A DNA stretch of 64,000 bases from Ifrita kowaldi (Eukaryota > Chordata > Aves > Passeriformes > Cinclosomatidae), in contig VZRS01002396.1 of the NCBI GenBank assembly GCA_013398055.1, positions 69,894-133,893 of the forward strand. Reading direction: 5' to 3'. Of the stretch, positions 1-11,565 are shown one piece after another; position 1 is the first letter of the stretch, and every line of letters starts with the position of its first letter. Below the pieces are notes generated by a model. It was given only the letters and a program-made list of their open reading frames with translations. It searched no databases and was not told where the DNA came from. Both the position numbers and the translations under genes were made by a program.

Positions 1-400
1 GCCTCTTGTGAAGTAATTGAAATATGATTTGTGGATCTGGAGAGGAGCTGCATATATGTTCTCTTCCTGTCAATAAATATAATGATACAGTTTTCCTTCC
101 TGTCAATAAATGTAATGATACAGTTTCCTTCACTGTGATACCTGGGTGCCACTGAATGGGATTTTTTTTAGTAGGGGAAGCTGAAAAAAGCCTATGAAAA
201 GGCCATTGATACTAACCCCATCTCCCAGAACTGAAAAACAGTAAAACTGTCCTCTTCCCAAAAAACAAACAAACAAAAAATTTGGTGGGTGAATCTAGCA
301 CCCCGATAGCATTCTGCTCTTATCTGTCCTTGTTATGTCATCTGTCATAAACAACATAAGCATTTATATGTGTGGGTTTGTTGGGTTTTTTTCCCCACAG
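1..400 (+). other. LGR4: LGR4 intron end (partial)
   Basis: This is the tail of an LGR4 intron whose upstream exon lies outside the window. It ends in a pyrimidine tract and CCCACAG acceptor directly before the exon at 401. No leucine-rich-repeat coding sequence is visible in it. A two-copy tandem repeat lies at about 64-129. Confidence 0.75.
64..129. repeat. Two-copy tandem duplication, 33-bp unit
   Basis: Two adjacent copies of a unit beginning TTCCTGTCAATAAAT are seen, offset by 33 bases and differing at only a few positions. It is intronic. It looks like a recent slippage or local duplication with no evident function. Confidence 0.85.
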
Positions 401-472
401 AACTCTTACAGGGACCAAGATTAACAGTATTCCTGTTAATTTATGCCAAGAGCAAAAGGTGCTTCGAACTTT
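401..472 (+). CDS. LGR4: LGR4 LRR exon (72 bp)
   Basis: The exon lies between a CCCACAG acceptor and a GTAAGT donor. It encodes TLTGTKINSIPVNLCQEQ and following residues, one 24-residue LRR unit. The phase pattern (1 base in, 2 bases out) continues through the neighbouring LRR exons. Confidence 0.93.
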
Positions 473-3400
473 GTAAGTATACATATTGTGCCTCTCTTCA
501 TACCTCAGAATGTTTTGAAAGAAACTTAAATCTAATTTAAAGCAAAAGTGCTGCTTTGAATTTTTAATCGTAATAGTTCTACCAAAGTTGGAAATCTGGT
601 TTCTTGATTGTTCAAATCAAGATTTTTGGCAGATTTGATGTAATGCATTACATTCCTTAAACAAAGTCCCTTTTATAGGGATATGCTATATTTTTTTCAT
701 CTGTTATGACAGATATGTAAGGTGGTGCTGCAGAGACCAATCTTCAAATTCGTTCTGCCACCATTGATTCTTAATACAACCGTAGTCATATACATTAAGA
801 GTTTAAAGAGGAGTTTATTTATAGTGCTTTGACTTTTTGTGTTCAGGAACAGAGGAGGAAGCATCAGGAACCAAAAGAAATGGAGATGAGAATTAGGAAG
901 AAGATAGCAATACAAAGGCTAGACAGAAAAAGCAGTGAGGATGTGTTAAAATTAGTGCAAAAAACCCCAACCTGATAACTGAAACCATTAGGAGGATGGG
1001 GACAAACCATGTTTGCAAAGGATACATGCAGGAAAATGTGGAACAAAAGCAAATCCTGAAAAAGGGAGGAGAAAAAATACATTCTGTTTGGTAGAAGAAA
1101 AACAGGGGAGAAAGAATGAGGTGGGATTTATTTTCAAACAGCCATTTACCTTTCAAATATAAATTTTAAGATTGTTTGCCTGTTTCTAGTCTTTTTTGCT
1201 GTATTGTTTCGCAGAACATTCTGAGCTTTCCTAGCTTCGCTTAAGTAGTTACCAGCACACTAAATCAAAATTGGCACCAAATTTGCGCATTACATACAAT
1301 TTATCCAGTTTGTTCTAAAAAAGCAGGTTACGAATAAATTTTTTAGATTATAACTCTCAGAATTCAGGGACCATGTACTTTATGTTTTTAGGGGATTTGT
1401 ATACCGAGATGTAGAGTTCACACTTGTGATTCCATCTGTGATTTTCTCTAAACTACCCGTAGTTTTTCAGCAGAATGGTACTAACAGGATGATTTTTCTG
1501 TCAATCTGTTTAATAGTTACAAGTGATGAGATATTTCAAGTAGAAAGGAGTTGAACTAAGCACCCTTCTCCCATTTTCTGTTTTGAAGGGACTTGTCTTA
1601 TAACAATATAAAGGACCTACCAAGTTTTAAGGGCTGCCACACCTTGGAAGAAATGTAAGTAGAAATAAGTGTTGTTTATTTTTATAAACTCCTTAGTATT
1701 CTGAGTCCACATCTCTAGAGACTTTTTTGCTTCATGTTTGATCCTAAGTTTCAAAAATTAAGGACAAAGAGAGATAATATGATCTCATATGAGAAGCGTG
1801 CTGGACAGAGAATTCAACCACTTGTGCTTTCCTTAATTAGCTAATGCTTAATTATTTCTGTGGCACTAAAGAAATCTTAAATCTGCAAAAGAAAGTTTAA
1901 TCCTGTATTTCATAGTAGTATTGCTATGCACATAAATGGAATGGTTAGAATATGCCTCAAGACTCCCTGAAGAATGGAGTAGAGTTGTTTTAAATTTCAG
2001 TATGACTCTTCAACGTTCACAAAGTGTTATTTTTATCTTGAAGGTAATTCAGTCCACAGTTAATAGTCTCTTCTAAATTAAATGAGTTGTGAATTTGGAT
2101 TGGGCAGAGGTACCATGAATGTGCTTCATGGTTGTATTAACATAGCTGATGCAAAATACTTGGCAGTCTGCCTACAAGTGGAAATGAGTAAAATCTTGTC
2201 ATTGATAAGGCAAAAGCCATATATTAGCAGACACCAAGTTATCTCTTCATTTGAAACCAGCTAATAAAGTTCTGTTTCTGCTTCTTCCCTTTGCAGTTCC
2301 TTACAGCATAATCAAATCCATGAAATTGCGGAGGACACCTTTGAAGGACTGTCCTCTCTTCGTGTCCTGTAAGTGCATGTATAGCTGCATGCTGAGTAAG
2401 ACAAGATCATGTTTTTGATTCCCATGTAAACTGATGTCAGGATTTGGTGTTACAAATTTGATTGATTGCAAAAGGCCAGCAGCCAGTTTCAGCCCTGTTC
2501 CTTCTATTCTCCATTTTATTTTTCTAGCCTATAAAGGTACTTTGATAAATAGGAAGTCTGAAAAATGAGATTTTTTCAGTGGTCCAGTATTTTACATTGT
2601 AACTATTATTTCATATGTAGTATTGGAGAAATCCTATATGCTTTCCTCAGGAGGAGCTGATAAGTAAACAAAATTATCCTCTCCCCTTACAACTCAAGCT
2701 ATATTAAATTACCAGGAAAAACAATCCAGAAATTGACAGGTATTTTAAGAAGAATGTTATATTATAAGTCATGGCAGTCCAGCAGAAGCTGGAGCTGGAT
2801 TTGAAATCCAGCAAAGCAGATGCTCTTCTACTTGTTCTTTTGTTGTCTTCCCCTATCTCTGCCAACATGGCCTGTTACAGATGCAATTGTCACCAAAGTG
2901 GTCATCCTGGCACCTTCATGCTGGGAATAGGTGATGCTAGAGCCAGCCTCTGCCTTGGAAGCACAGGTTGTGCTGGTAGTGTCAGAAAGAAAGGGAAAGG
3001 GAGCAGGAATGGGAGATGGATTCTGCTTTGGCAATGAGGTGAAGCAGGACACAGCTGCCTTACCAAGGAATTTGGCCGCTATTGCACCTGGCTGAATGGG
3101 AAGAGAGGGGATATGTTCTGCTTTTCTGGTAAAGGCATGATGTATTTGTCACCTTAGCTTTTTTTTCTCAGTACAGTGGCTGTTACATTTGGTAACACTG
3201 CCAAAATAATCTCCTTTGGCATTCATTGCAGGGACCTCAGTAGAAATCAGATCCATCAGATCCACAAGGGAGCTTTCATCACTGTTGGAGCGCTTCTTAA
3301 CCTGTAAGTAGGCCGTTCTGTGTAGTTACCTCCTCTCTCTGTCATTAAACTGCTGAGATAATAAATATTTTTAACTTAAAATTAATGTGTTCTTAATTTG

Positions 3401-6400
3401 TTTAATATCTGTGAATCAGGAAGGCTCTTGCTAGCTGAATATATGCAAGGCACGCTTCTTTAGAGTGCCTGCTGCACCGACAGGCATTTCCAGACCACAG
3501 CCTCATATGAGAGTTAGTCTTTGCCTACTTTAATGAAATGTATGCCAGAGGATCTTCAAACTTACTTTGTAACACGGTGTTAATATTCACATTCCAGAGA
3601 CCTAAGTTTCAATGAGCTCACTTCAGTTCCAGTTGAAGGATTGAATGGACTGAACCAGCTTAAACTCACAGGCAATTCTGAGTTGAAAGAAGCTTTGGCA
3701 GCAAAGAACTTTGCAAAGCTCCGGTATGTTGGTAAATAACACCACAGAGTGCTTGCAGTACCAAGCAATGTGATAATAAATGAAGCCAGTGCAGATACTA
3801 CTCATGACAAATAATCAGGCCCTTTACTGAGTCCCGTAGTATCTCAGTGTTGGTCTATATAAAGGGCATCTGACTGTTCTGGTATTTGCCAGATAATTTG
3901 CAGATAATTTTTTTGGATCTTTTATATTTTTCCTCCACCACTTCTCAGGCAAGATATCACCCAACTTGAGAGTAGTGCTTTGGGTGGATTCCCATTTGTT
4001 ACCGAACTGAGCACGTCTGTCTGTCACAGTGTGGAAAACAGGAGCAGACAGGCAGGTGTCTGATTACATAATCACCATGCTTTATATATATATTCGTGGA
4101 GGCAAATGATAAGAGTAAAAATAATCATTCAAATGGAAACCTGTAATTGATTTTTGTGGGAGATGGGTCAGACAGTGATGAACTGTTTTCCATTTTACAA
4201 AGATTTTTCTGCACTTTAAGAAGAAGCAGTCTGATGTTCCTCCTAAATATACAGAATTCAGGATAGTTGGTATTGTAGTCTTGACTGAAAAAGAAATTAG
4301 ATTTTGGTCTGCTATTACCTCATTGTTTATGTGGTTTTTTTAGAACTCTGTGAAGATGTACTTCTTCTCTGCCAGAATAATAGTATGTACCATAACACGC
4401 GAAAAATAAAAATCTTTTTTTGGTATCACAGAATGAAATGTGAGAAGGAATGATGTAACACAAGGTTTTGGTCATCTGAGAATTAACTTTCTTACAAAAC
4501 TATTACTCTTTAATTAGCTTACTTAATTAGGTTTCAGTTTAATTTCTACAGGAATGCCACAAACCTTGATCAGAATTTGGTTTGTATACGTAGTAGAAAG
4601 AATAGCATAACATCATCTTTGTGCTTCTCACTTGTATACATCACCTGTCCTTTATCTCAGGGCAAGAGTTCATTAGAAATGGTTATACCTGATCCAATTT
4701 TAAATAGTTTTTGTCAGTGACTGTAAGAAAAAGATTTGAGTTTAGCACTGAAGTGTGCTACTTAAGTATTTTTAATAGGTGGTAATCTTAACTTTGGGTA
4801 CAAAGTTTAATGGTCTTCCTTGTTCTGCCTGTATTTCAGGTCACTCTCTGTACCATATGCTTATCAGTGCTGTGCATTTTGGGGTTGTGATTCTTATCTA
4901 AACTCTAATGCTGAAGATTCCAGTCACCAAGATCAAGGTGCCTTGATGGATCATGAGAAGGGTAAATGTTTCATCATACTTAACCCACAGTATTGTTTTG
5001 TAGCAGCCTAGAATAACAGTGTATGTTGCCTTTGAATAAGAGAATATGAAAAATGTAAGTCTTTATAGGGATACAAAAGCAGTCTCTGAAAGTGCTTAGC
5101 AATTGCTTACAAATCAGCAGTGCAGTGTTCCTTCTAAACATGTGAAAGATACGTTGGACACTGTAAGACTTGCCTGTCTGGAAAAAAAAAGTAACCAAAA
5201 AAGAATTTCCAACTGCAAATATTGCTTCTGTCGTGGTTTTACTGTTCTCAGTGTTTCAGCCTGTCTATTCAGACAGGACTTGTCTTTCTACTGTCTACTT
5301 CAGGCTCCATAGATCTTTCCCCAGTGATCAAAGATGTTGCTTTGTTACAAAGCCTTGCGAGCAGCAATTTCTGCACTGAGCATCTGACTTTATGTGGCAA
5401 ACCAGAACAGCTTCACTTGTCAAAAGGCTCAGGTGTTGGTGAACTACTTCCATCCTAGGCAGCTTCACTGCCATTTCACTTCTTCTTCTTCCTACAATTG
5501 ACATCTTTTTCACTTTTACAGCTGATGCAGATACTCTAAGAAACATGAAAGATGAGGAATTGGGACAGACTGTTATTCACTGTACACCAGCAACAGGTAA
5601 ATCTTAAAATGTGCTTTAGCCACACTGAACTTCAGGTGTGGTGTTATGCAAAGAGTTGAGTGTAGAATTACATCTTTCATTCCTGGTAGTCATTCTGTAC
5701 ACAGAAGATTAAATTATACAATGCTTTGGGCACAACTTGATTTGATGTCAGTGTTGTTTTGGATGAGCAATCACAAAGATTTGACTTAGCTTTAGACACA
5801 TAGCACTTTACTGGAGAACTATGCTAGGAAAAATACAGAAATTTCTTTCCAAAAGCAGAATAATCACACCTGTAATGCTAATATTCTGCTGTGTTTAATG
5901 CACTGCCCCCTAATTCTGCCTTATTTTTGCCAAGGAGATGTCTGTGGAGCAGACTGTATGAATGCACATCTGTTTCAGTGAGAGTTCAGCCTGTGCTGTA
6001 ATAGCTTAACTCAAACTGCTGTCTGTCACTGGTCATTGGTGGTTTTAATGAAGTTTGATGTCTTTCCAGGAGAGAGTATAAGGAACACTCACGTGATCTG
6101 TTCCCCAGCCCTGCTATAGCCGCATTAACTGTGAGCAGAGGACTATTACAAGTAGCTGGAGTAGGCAGTAGCATCTTAAACTGCTGAAGACACTTGTGCA
6201 GTGGTTAGTCTTATTGGCATAGCAGATTTATTCCAATTCAGGCTTGAACAGTCCAGGAGTGTTAAAAGTCTTTGATCTTGCAATGAATATTTTCATTCTA
6301 GGCAGCTTTGTTTCTGCCCTTCTGCTTCTCTTACTCAAACTGCAAATTTCCGTACACCATTCCACTCAGCTCCTAAAGGACTTGCTGTGGTGCCTCTTAT

Positions 6401-9400
6401 TTTCTTGCCTTTGCCACAGACTCTCCAGAGGATTCCTTCCATACATCTTGTACCCTTTTGTCTGCATAAACAGGAACATGTAGATGGGGGGAACAGTATG
6501 CTTCCAATGAAGTTACTTCTGAATGAGCAGGAGTTTTCCAAGTCTTATTTCTTTCTCTTTTCCTAACTACTATTTTATGTTATGAAAATCTGTTTATCTT
6601 TTGAGCTAGCTTTGGCTTTAATATGCAGAATATCACAAGGATTTCTTGATCACAGCCAAAAAAAGCTGTAGTCAGAAAGTCAAATATATTATTAGTGTAA
6701 TTGTACATCATCTGAAAGTTAATTTGTTAACAGTGCTTATTTGCTTTTGATCTCCTGTTTACAGAATGAGAATTGAGATGGTGTGTTACATGGGTTAAAC
6801 TTCTAAAGTCTTTAGCTCTTTCTTTTTGTCCATGCCAGAAATGCTGTAGTAGAGAAGAAGTAAAAGAAAGAGCTTGTTCTACAAGTTCACAATTTGCCTT
6901 GTTTTTCACCAGTCCCTCTCATACTAACAAGTTTCTATGCCACGCTGCCATCTAGTCATAAGATACTCCACCTCTCATGCAAGTTCTGAATCACTGCTCA
7001 GCCTGTTGATCCACTTTCCACTTTGCCTAAAGAATGGATTGCTGAACAGTGGTGCACAAGTAGCTCAAGTTCACTGAAACATCCTTCTGAGCATAAATTT
7101 TTGCCCCCTCCCAGCATGGGCTGGGAATATCAATGAGAGAGGAGGGTAACTTTTAACTCAAAGGATAGCTAGACTTTGGGAGAAAGACAGTAAAGGGTGG
7201 TGGCTTTTATTTGTCTAAAGTACAGGTACTGGAAAAATGGCTTCAAATTGATTTTCAGAAGCACAGAATTGACATTTTACAATTTTGTAAGTAGGAAGTT
7301 GTTTTTAAGTAGATCATCTTAGCAGGTATTGTTGTGTCAGATGAATGTATTGTAAAATTAATTATTCTGTCATTGATGTTTTACTTGGGAATACCTGCTA
7401 AAAAGGGGTTTTACTCCTGATTTCCTGATAATCCAGTGGGCTCCATTATTTTGTGCCCACACATGAAGCTTGATTGTTTAAACAAACAAAAAGATTTTTT
7501 TTTTTTCTTGCTTATCAGTTCATTAATTTCTGGAAGTTGCTTTAGGCCTTGGGAGACTTTTGCACTGACATTTAATCATTCTTGGCAGTTCTGTTCCTGC
7601 CCACGTTAGGGATGGATTGTCCTTACCTTTCCCCTGCCTAAAGGAAAGGCATGTGCTGCACAGAGCCAGGGTTACAGGCTGAATCCAGCTGAGAAGCTCC
7701 AGCCTTTGCAGTTTGGCATTTTTCTTCAGCTCCCTGAGTGGTCCCCAACTGCAGGGAGCGATCCCAAGCTATTGTGCTTTGGACAATTAGCGGTGCCTAA
7801 TGGGGATATAGGAGAGGTTAAATTCTTCTAATTGTTACTTAAAATCAGTAGGATTTCCCTATGGAATAAATAGCAATTAGGAGGATTAGAAGGGTAAGCA
7901 ATAGTAGTGACCTTTTTTCGTTGTCTTGCCTCCTATTATTTTGCTTGTCAGACTTTTTTATTATGTAAGCTGTTTTAAGTGGCAAAAGAAGAAGAAAAAT
8001 ATCATTTTCTCATATGACTTTTCAAGCTCACAGAGCCTTTCAGTGGTGAGGCTGGGAAACAAGGCTTGTGGTAAATTCCTGTCCCTATTAAAGCTGATTA
8101 AATTGCATTTGTCTGCTGTTCTACACGTTTCCTTGTGACCAAAAGTTACTCCAGAAGGCATGTTTGTGAATAATTTTTTGAGAGAATATGTTCCTTCTAA
8201 AAAATTATTTTCCCTTACAAGGGGATTGTGAATATTTATATTTTTTGCCAACCTTTTTTATGAAGTATGGAATCTACATAAAATAAAAAAGTATTTAGGT
8301 GGCACTAATTAAAGCTATTTTGAATAGCTAAAAGGTAATTAAGTTTGTTTAGCTAGCTTGTTTAACAAAATGTTCTCAAGTGACCATTCACTGCAGTAAT
8401 TATTATTTCAGGCATAATTAATTAGTAAATAGCTTCAGCAGAATAGTTTACTTTCAACTGACCTATTTAGCAGTTCAGCTGTGTATTCTATTCATGAATT
8501 AATGAGGAGTACGCTTTTAAGACCTTTTCAAAATCTTGCTTATTAAGGCAGAATTTTTTCCTAAATTGGTTGTCCTTCTGTTTGTTTTTTGTTTTCTTCT
8601 AGGTGCTTTTAAGCCTTGTGAATATTTATTGGGCAGCTGGATGATTCGGCTTACTGTCTGGTTTATTTTTTTGGTTGCTTTGTTCTTCAACCTGCTTGTC
8701 CTGTTAACAATATTTGCCTCCTGTACTACATTGCCATCTTCCAAACTGTTTATAAGCCTGATTTCTGTCTCTAACTTATTTATGGGAGTCTATACTGGTA
8801 TTTTAACTTTCTTGGATGCTGTATCTTGGGGGAGATTTGCTGAATTTGGCATATGGTGGGAGACTGGCAGTGGTTGCAGAATTGCTGGGTTTCTTGCAGT
8901 TTTTTCATCAGAAAGTGCCATTTTTTTCCTGATGTTGGCAGCTGTTGAACGGAGCTTCTCTGCAAAGGAGTTTATTAAGATGGGGAAAAGCAATCACCAA
9001 AACCAATTTCAAATTGCAGCATTTTTTGCTTTCCTATGTGCTCTGGTAGCGGGATGCTTACCACTTTTTTATAAAGCAGAGTATTCAGCATCACCCCTTT
9101 GCTTGCCCTTCCCCACTGGAGAAACACCTTTGTTAAGTTTCACAGTAACTTTAGTGCTCCTGAATTCATTAGCATTTTTGCTAATGGCTGTTATCTACAC
9201 TAAACTCTATTGCAACTTGGAAAAAGAGGATCTCTCCGAAAACTCCCAGTCCAGCACAATTAAGCATGTTGCTTGGCTAATCTTCACGAACTGCATCTTT
9301 TTCTGCCCTGTTGCGTTTTTCTCATTTGCACCGTTGATCACTGCAATTTCTATCAGCCCTGAAATCATGAAGTCTGTTACTTTGATATTTTTCCCATTGC

Positions 9401-9879
9401 CTGCTTGCCTGAATCCAGTCCTGTATGTATTCTTCAACCCAAAGTTCAAGGAAGACTGGAAGTTGCTCAGGCGCCATCTGACCAGGAAGAGTGGAGCAAT
9501 AGCAATTGCTGTCAATGCTCAAGGGGGCTGCGTGACGCAAGATTTTTACTATGACTGTGGTGTTTACACCCACTTGCAGGGTAACGTTGCTCTGTGTGAA
9601 TGTTGCGAATCACTCCTTTTATCCAAGCCCACGCCCTGTAAACATTTAATAAAATCCCACAGCTGCCCTGCGCTGGCAGTGGTGCCTTGCCAAAGGCCAG
9701 ATGGCTACTGGTCGGACTGTGGCACCCAGTCAGCCCACTCTGACTATGCGGATGAGGACGACTCCTTTGTATCAGACAGCTCAGACCAAGTGCAGGCCTG
9801 TGGCCGTGCATGTTTCTACCAAAGCAAAGGGTTCCCTTTGGTTCGTTATGCCTACAACATACCAAGAATTAAAGACTGA
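401..9879 (+). CDS. LGR4: LGR4, R-spondin receptor GPCR (3' part: LRRs, hinge, 7TM, tail)
   Basis: Eight spliced exons (401-472, 1589-1654, 2297-2368, 3232-3303, 3598-3723, 4840-4961, 5522-5596, 8603-9879) join in frame to give 626 residues ending in TGA at 9879. The first base of 401 completes a codon from an upstream exon. Human LGR4 is 951 residues, so about 325 N-terminal residues, including the signal peptide, lie before the window. The order is C-terminal leucine-rich repeats, a cysteine hinge (YQCCAFWGC, later CTPATGAFKPCEYL), seven membrane segments, and a tail ending RYAYNIPRIKD. The tail DYADEDDSFVSDSSDQ and the C-terminus are near-identical to mammalian LGR4 as I know it, which separates it from LGR5 and LGR6. 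LGR4 binds R-spondins at the plasma membrane and, with RNF43/ZNRF3, boosts Wnt receptor levels. All introns are GT-AG. CCDC34 follows on the same strand. Confidence 0.96.
1589..1654 (+). CDS. LGR4: LGR4 LRR exon (66 bp)
   Basis: It encodes LDLSYNNIKDLPSFKGCHTL with its split codons, a 22-residue repeat. The acceptor TTTTGAAG is purine-tainted but fits the required phase, and the donor is GTAAGT. The human exon has the same 66-bp length. Confidence 0.92.
2297..2368 (+). CDS. LGR4: LGR4 LRR exon (72 bp)
   Basis: It encodes ISLQHNQIHEIAEDTFEGLS and following residues, a canonical 24-residue LRR. It is flanked by a TTTGCAG acceptor and a GTAAGT donor. Confidence 0.93.
3232..3303 (+). CDS. LGR4: LGR4 LRR exon (72 bp)
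   Basis: It encodes LDLSRNQIHQIHKGAFITVG and following residues, a 24-residue LRR. It is flanked by an ATTGCAG acceptor and a GTAAGT donor. Confidence 0.93.
3598..3723 (+). CDS. LGR4: LGR4 last LRRs / C-terminal cap exon (126 bp)
   Basis: It encodes LDLSFNELTSVPVEGLNGLN followed by the capping stretch LTGNSELKEALAAKNFAKLR. This matches the end of the LGR4 ectodomain horseshoe. Splice sites are TTCCAG and GTATGT, and the last Arg codon is split into the next exon. Confidence 0.93.
4840..4961 (+). CDS. LGR4: LGR4 hinge exon with paired cysteines (122 bp)
   Basis: It encodes SLSVPYAYQCCAFWGCDSYL and a hydrophilic acidic linker. The CC and C residues are the conserved cysteine cluster of the LGR hinge that ties the LRR domain to the 7TM domain. 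Splice sites are ATTTCAG and GTAAAT. Confidence 0.93.
5522..5596 (+). CDS. LGR4: LGR4 hinge linker exon (75 bp)
   Basis: It encodes ADADTLRNMKDEELGQTVIH and then CTPATG. The Cys pairs with the hinge cysteines in the family. The linker is clearly more diverged from the mammalian sequence than the flanking exons. Splice sites are TTTTACAG and GTAAAT. Confidence 0.9.
5597..8602 (+). other. LGR4: LGR4 last intron
   Basis: A 3.0-kb GT-AG intron separates the hinge from the 7TM exon. No exon or recognisable transposon was seen. Two stretches, about 7770-7880 and 8300-8500, are dense in TAATTA/ATTAAT/CAATTAG-type sites and are treated as possible regulatory DNA in the findings. Confidence 0.7.
8603..9879 (+). 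CDS. LGR4: LGR4 terminal coding exon: 7TM domain and cytoplasmic tail
   Basis: This 1277-bp exon encodes 425 residues from GAFKPCEYLL to the TGA stop. Seven hydrophobic segments are visible. Typical LGR features are the TM3 cysteine in GSGCRIAG paired with the ECL2 cysteine in SPLCLPFP, VERSFS where rhodopsin-like receptors carry DRY, and NPVLYVFFNPKF at the end of TM7. The tail is rich in cysteine and serine, with DSFVSDSSDQ as a likely phosphorylation cluster. A single 7TM exon is the usual layout for LGR4/5/6. Confidence 0.97.
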
Positions 9880-9905
9880 AAAGGCTTTCTGCCATCAGCT
9901 GTTCC

Positions 9906-9911
9906 AATAAA
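9906..9911 (+). terminator. Proximal poly(A) signal of LGR4
   Basis: AATAAA lies 27 bases after the stop codon, followed within 30-50 bases by a GT-rich stretch (TGTTGCCTGTTTTG). It would give an extremely short 3' UTR. Use is not proven. Confidence 0.45.
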
Positions 9912-11559
9912 GAGGTATAATGCTTCACAGACTGTTGCCTGTTTTGACCTTTCAAGCAGGAAGCACTTTTCTAATTGTTATTTAGTGTCATTTGTAAAGA
10001 AGGGAAGTGGGCAGTAATTTCTTGAGCCATACAGTTTTTAAATATTAAATCAATCAATTGCCCTGACTGTAAATAATTGGTAAACCAAAATCGTTACCTG
10101 ATATTTGTACTCTTTTCACACAATAGTGGTTTCTCATATACACTTTTTACATGCTAATAGTGTGTTTCCACATCATACTGCAGTTGTACTTTGCTTCTGC
10201 TGGTGATGAGGTAAGTTCTGTTGATTTTTTTCCCCGCTGCAAAAGCACAATATAAAGGACAGCTGCTTAATATTATAGAAATTATTTTTAAATGTGACTT
10301 TTCTATAATTAAGAAAGAAAAATCTATTGCTAGCTTTGTATAGTATATTCACCATTGAATCTCAGGATGCATTTTATTGCAGGGCCAAAAAAGGGATTAA
10401 TTCTCCCACACGTAACTGTGACAGCAATATCGGAATACTGTGTTTGTTTTGTATTTTAGCCAACATTCAATTAAAAAAAAGTTTGTTGCAGTAAAGTACT
10501 TGTAATCCACAATATTCTGTAGATTTATTGAAATAAGAATATTAACAGCTGTCAAGATTAATGGGGTTGAACACATTTTTCCACTGATGACGCATTACTT
10601 CAGGCGAACCACAGCAACTTTCTTCAGTATTATGCAGTCAAGTCACACCATTGGAAGCAATGTCAATGTATTGGGGTGTTAGCAGTGCTGTCACTGTACA
10701 CAGCTCATTTCTTTGCAATAACTTTGCAATAAGACTGGCTAATACTCTGCAGACTGTTGAATGTTACAGCACTCCAGTAATACCTATGCATAGACTGAGG
10801 TTTTAGGAAGTAGAGGCAAAATGCAAGGCAATTTGGCAGTAAAAAAGAAAGCATTTTTACAATTACTTTACTGACAGTGAAGTACACTGTGCAAAGTCAC
10901 TGATTTTCACATAAATCAGTGCAATCTTTTTACACCAATAAAGTTCTGAGACCCAAATGATTTAAGTACAACCAGTGATCCAGTTTTTATATTTAGTTTG
11001 AAATATGATCAATACAAAGTTATTCATGCATGATTAAGTAATTATGTAAGGTTTTTGGACAATACACTAGATCAAGAGTGAATCCACTGCCATCCCAGTT
11101 ACTCTGGAGAAATTCTTGTTGAGATCTAAAGCTAGATTGCTGGTTTGAGAATTAAACTGTATATACTGTTCATACAATGAATTTTTATCTTTGTATTGTA
11201 AGTTATTTGATAGAACCCATGATGGGAAATGTGGCTTCAGTTCATTTTGTTAATTAAAGCTACCTCCTGAACAATAGTGGCTGCCAGTAGCAGAATGTTT
11301 AAAATGTGGTTTATGTACTTTTTTCATTGTAAATAGATGTGGTTGTATATTGTCACTATAATAAAAACAGGATCCTTGTATATCAAAATCATGTACTTTG
11401 TACAAATATGGGAAGAATATTTACTGTATGCTGTTAATTTTGTAAGCCAAAATATTCAAGTGTAAAAAGGGAAGAAAACCATCCCAGAGTTGTTAATTCT
11501 TATATTTACACTCATGAATATTACATATGCAATTAGCATGGAATGTTACACTGAAAGCA

Positions 11560-11565
11560 AATAAA
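11560..11565 (+). terminator. Distal poly(A) signal of LGR4
   Basis: AATAAA is followed by a T-rich segment (TTATTTATCTCTGTTTTTC). It is the last of four hexamers in the 1.7 kb after the stop and is the best candidate for the main cleavage site. Others lie at 10937-10942 and 11360-11365. Confidence 0.5.

Noticed and set aside
2771..3037. 88-codon frame between LGR4 LRR exons
   Set aside because: It lies in an LGR4 intron, has no LRR pattern, and the exons on both sides splice together in phase without it.
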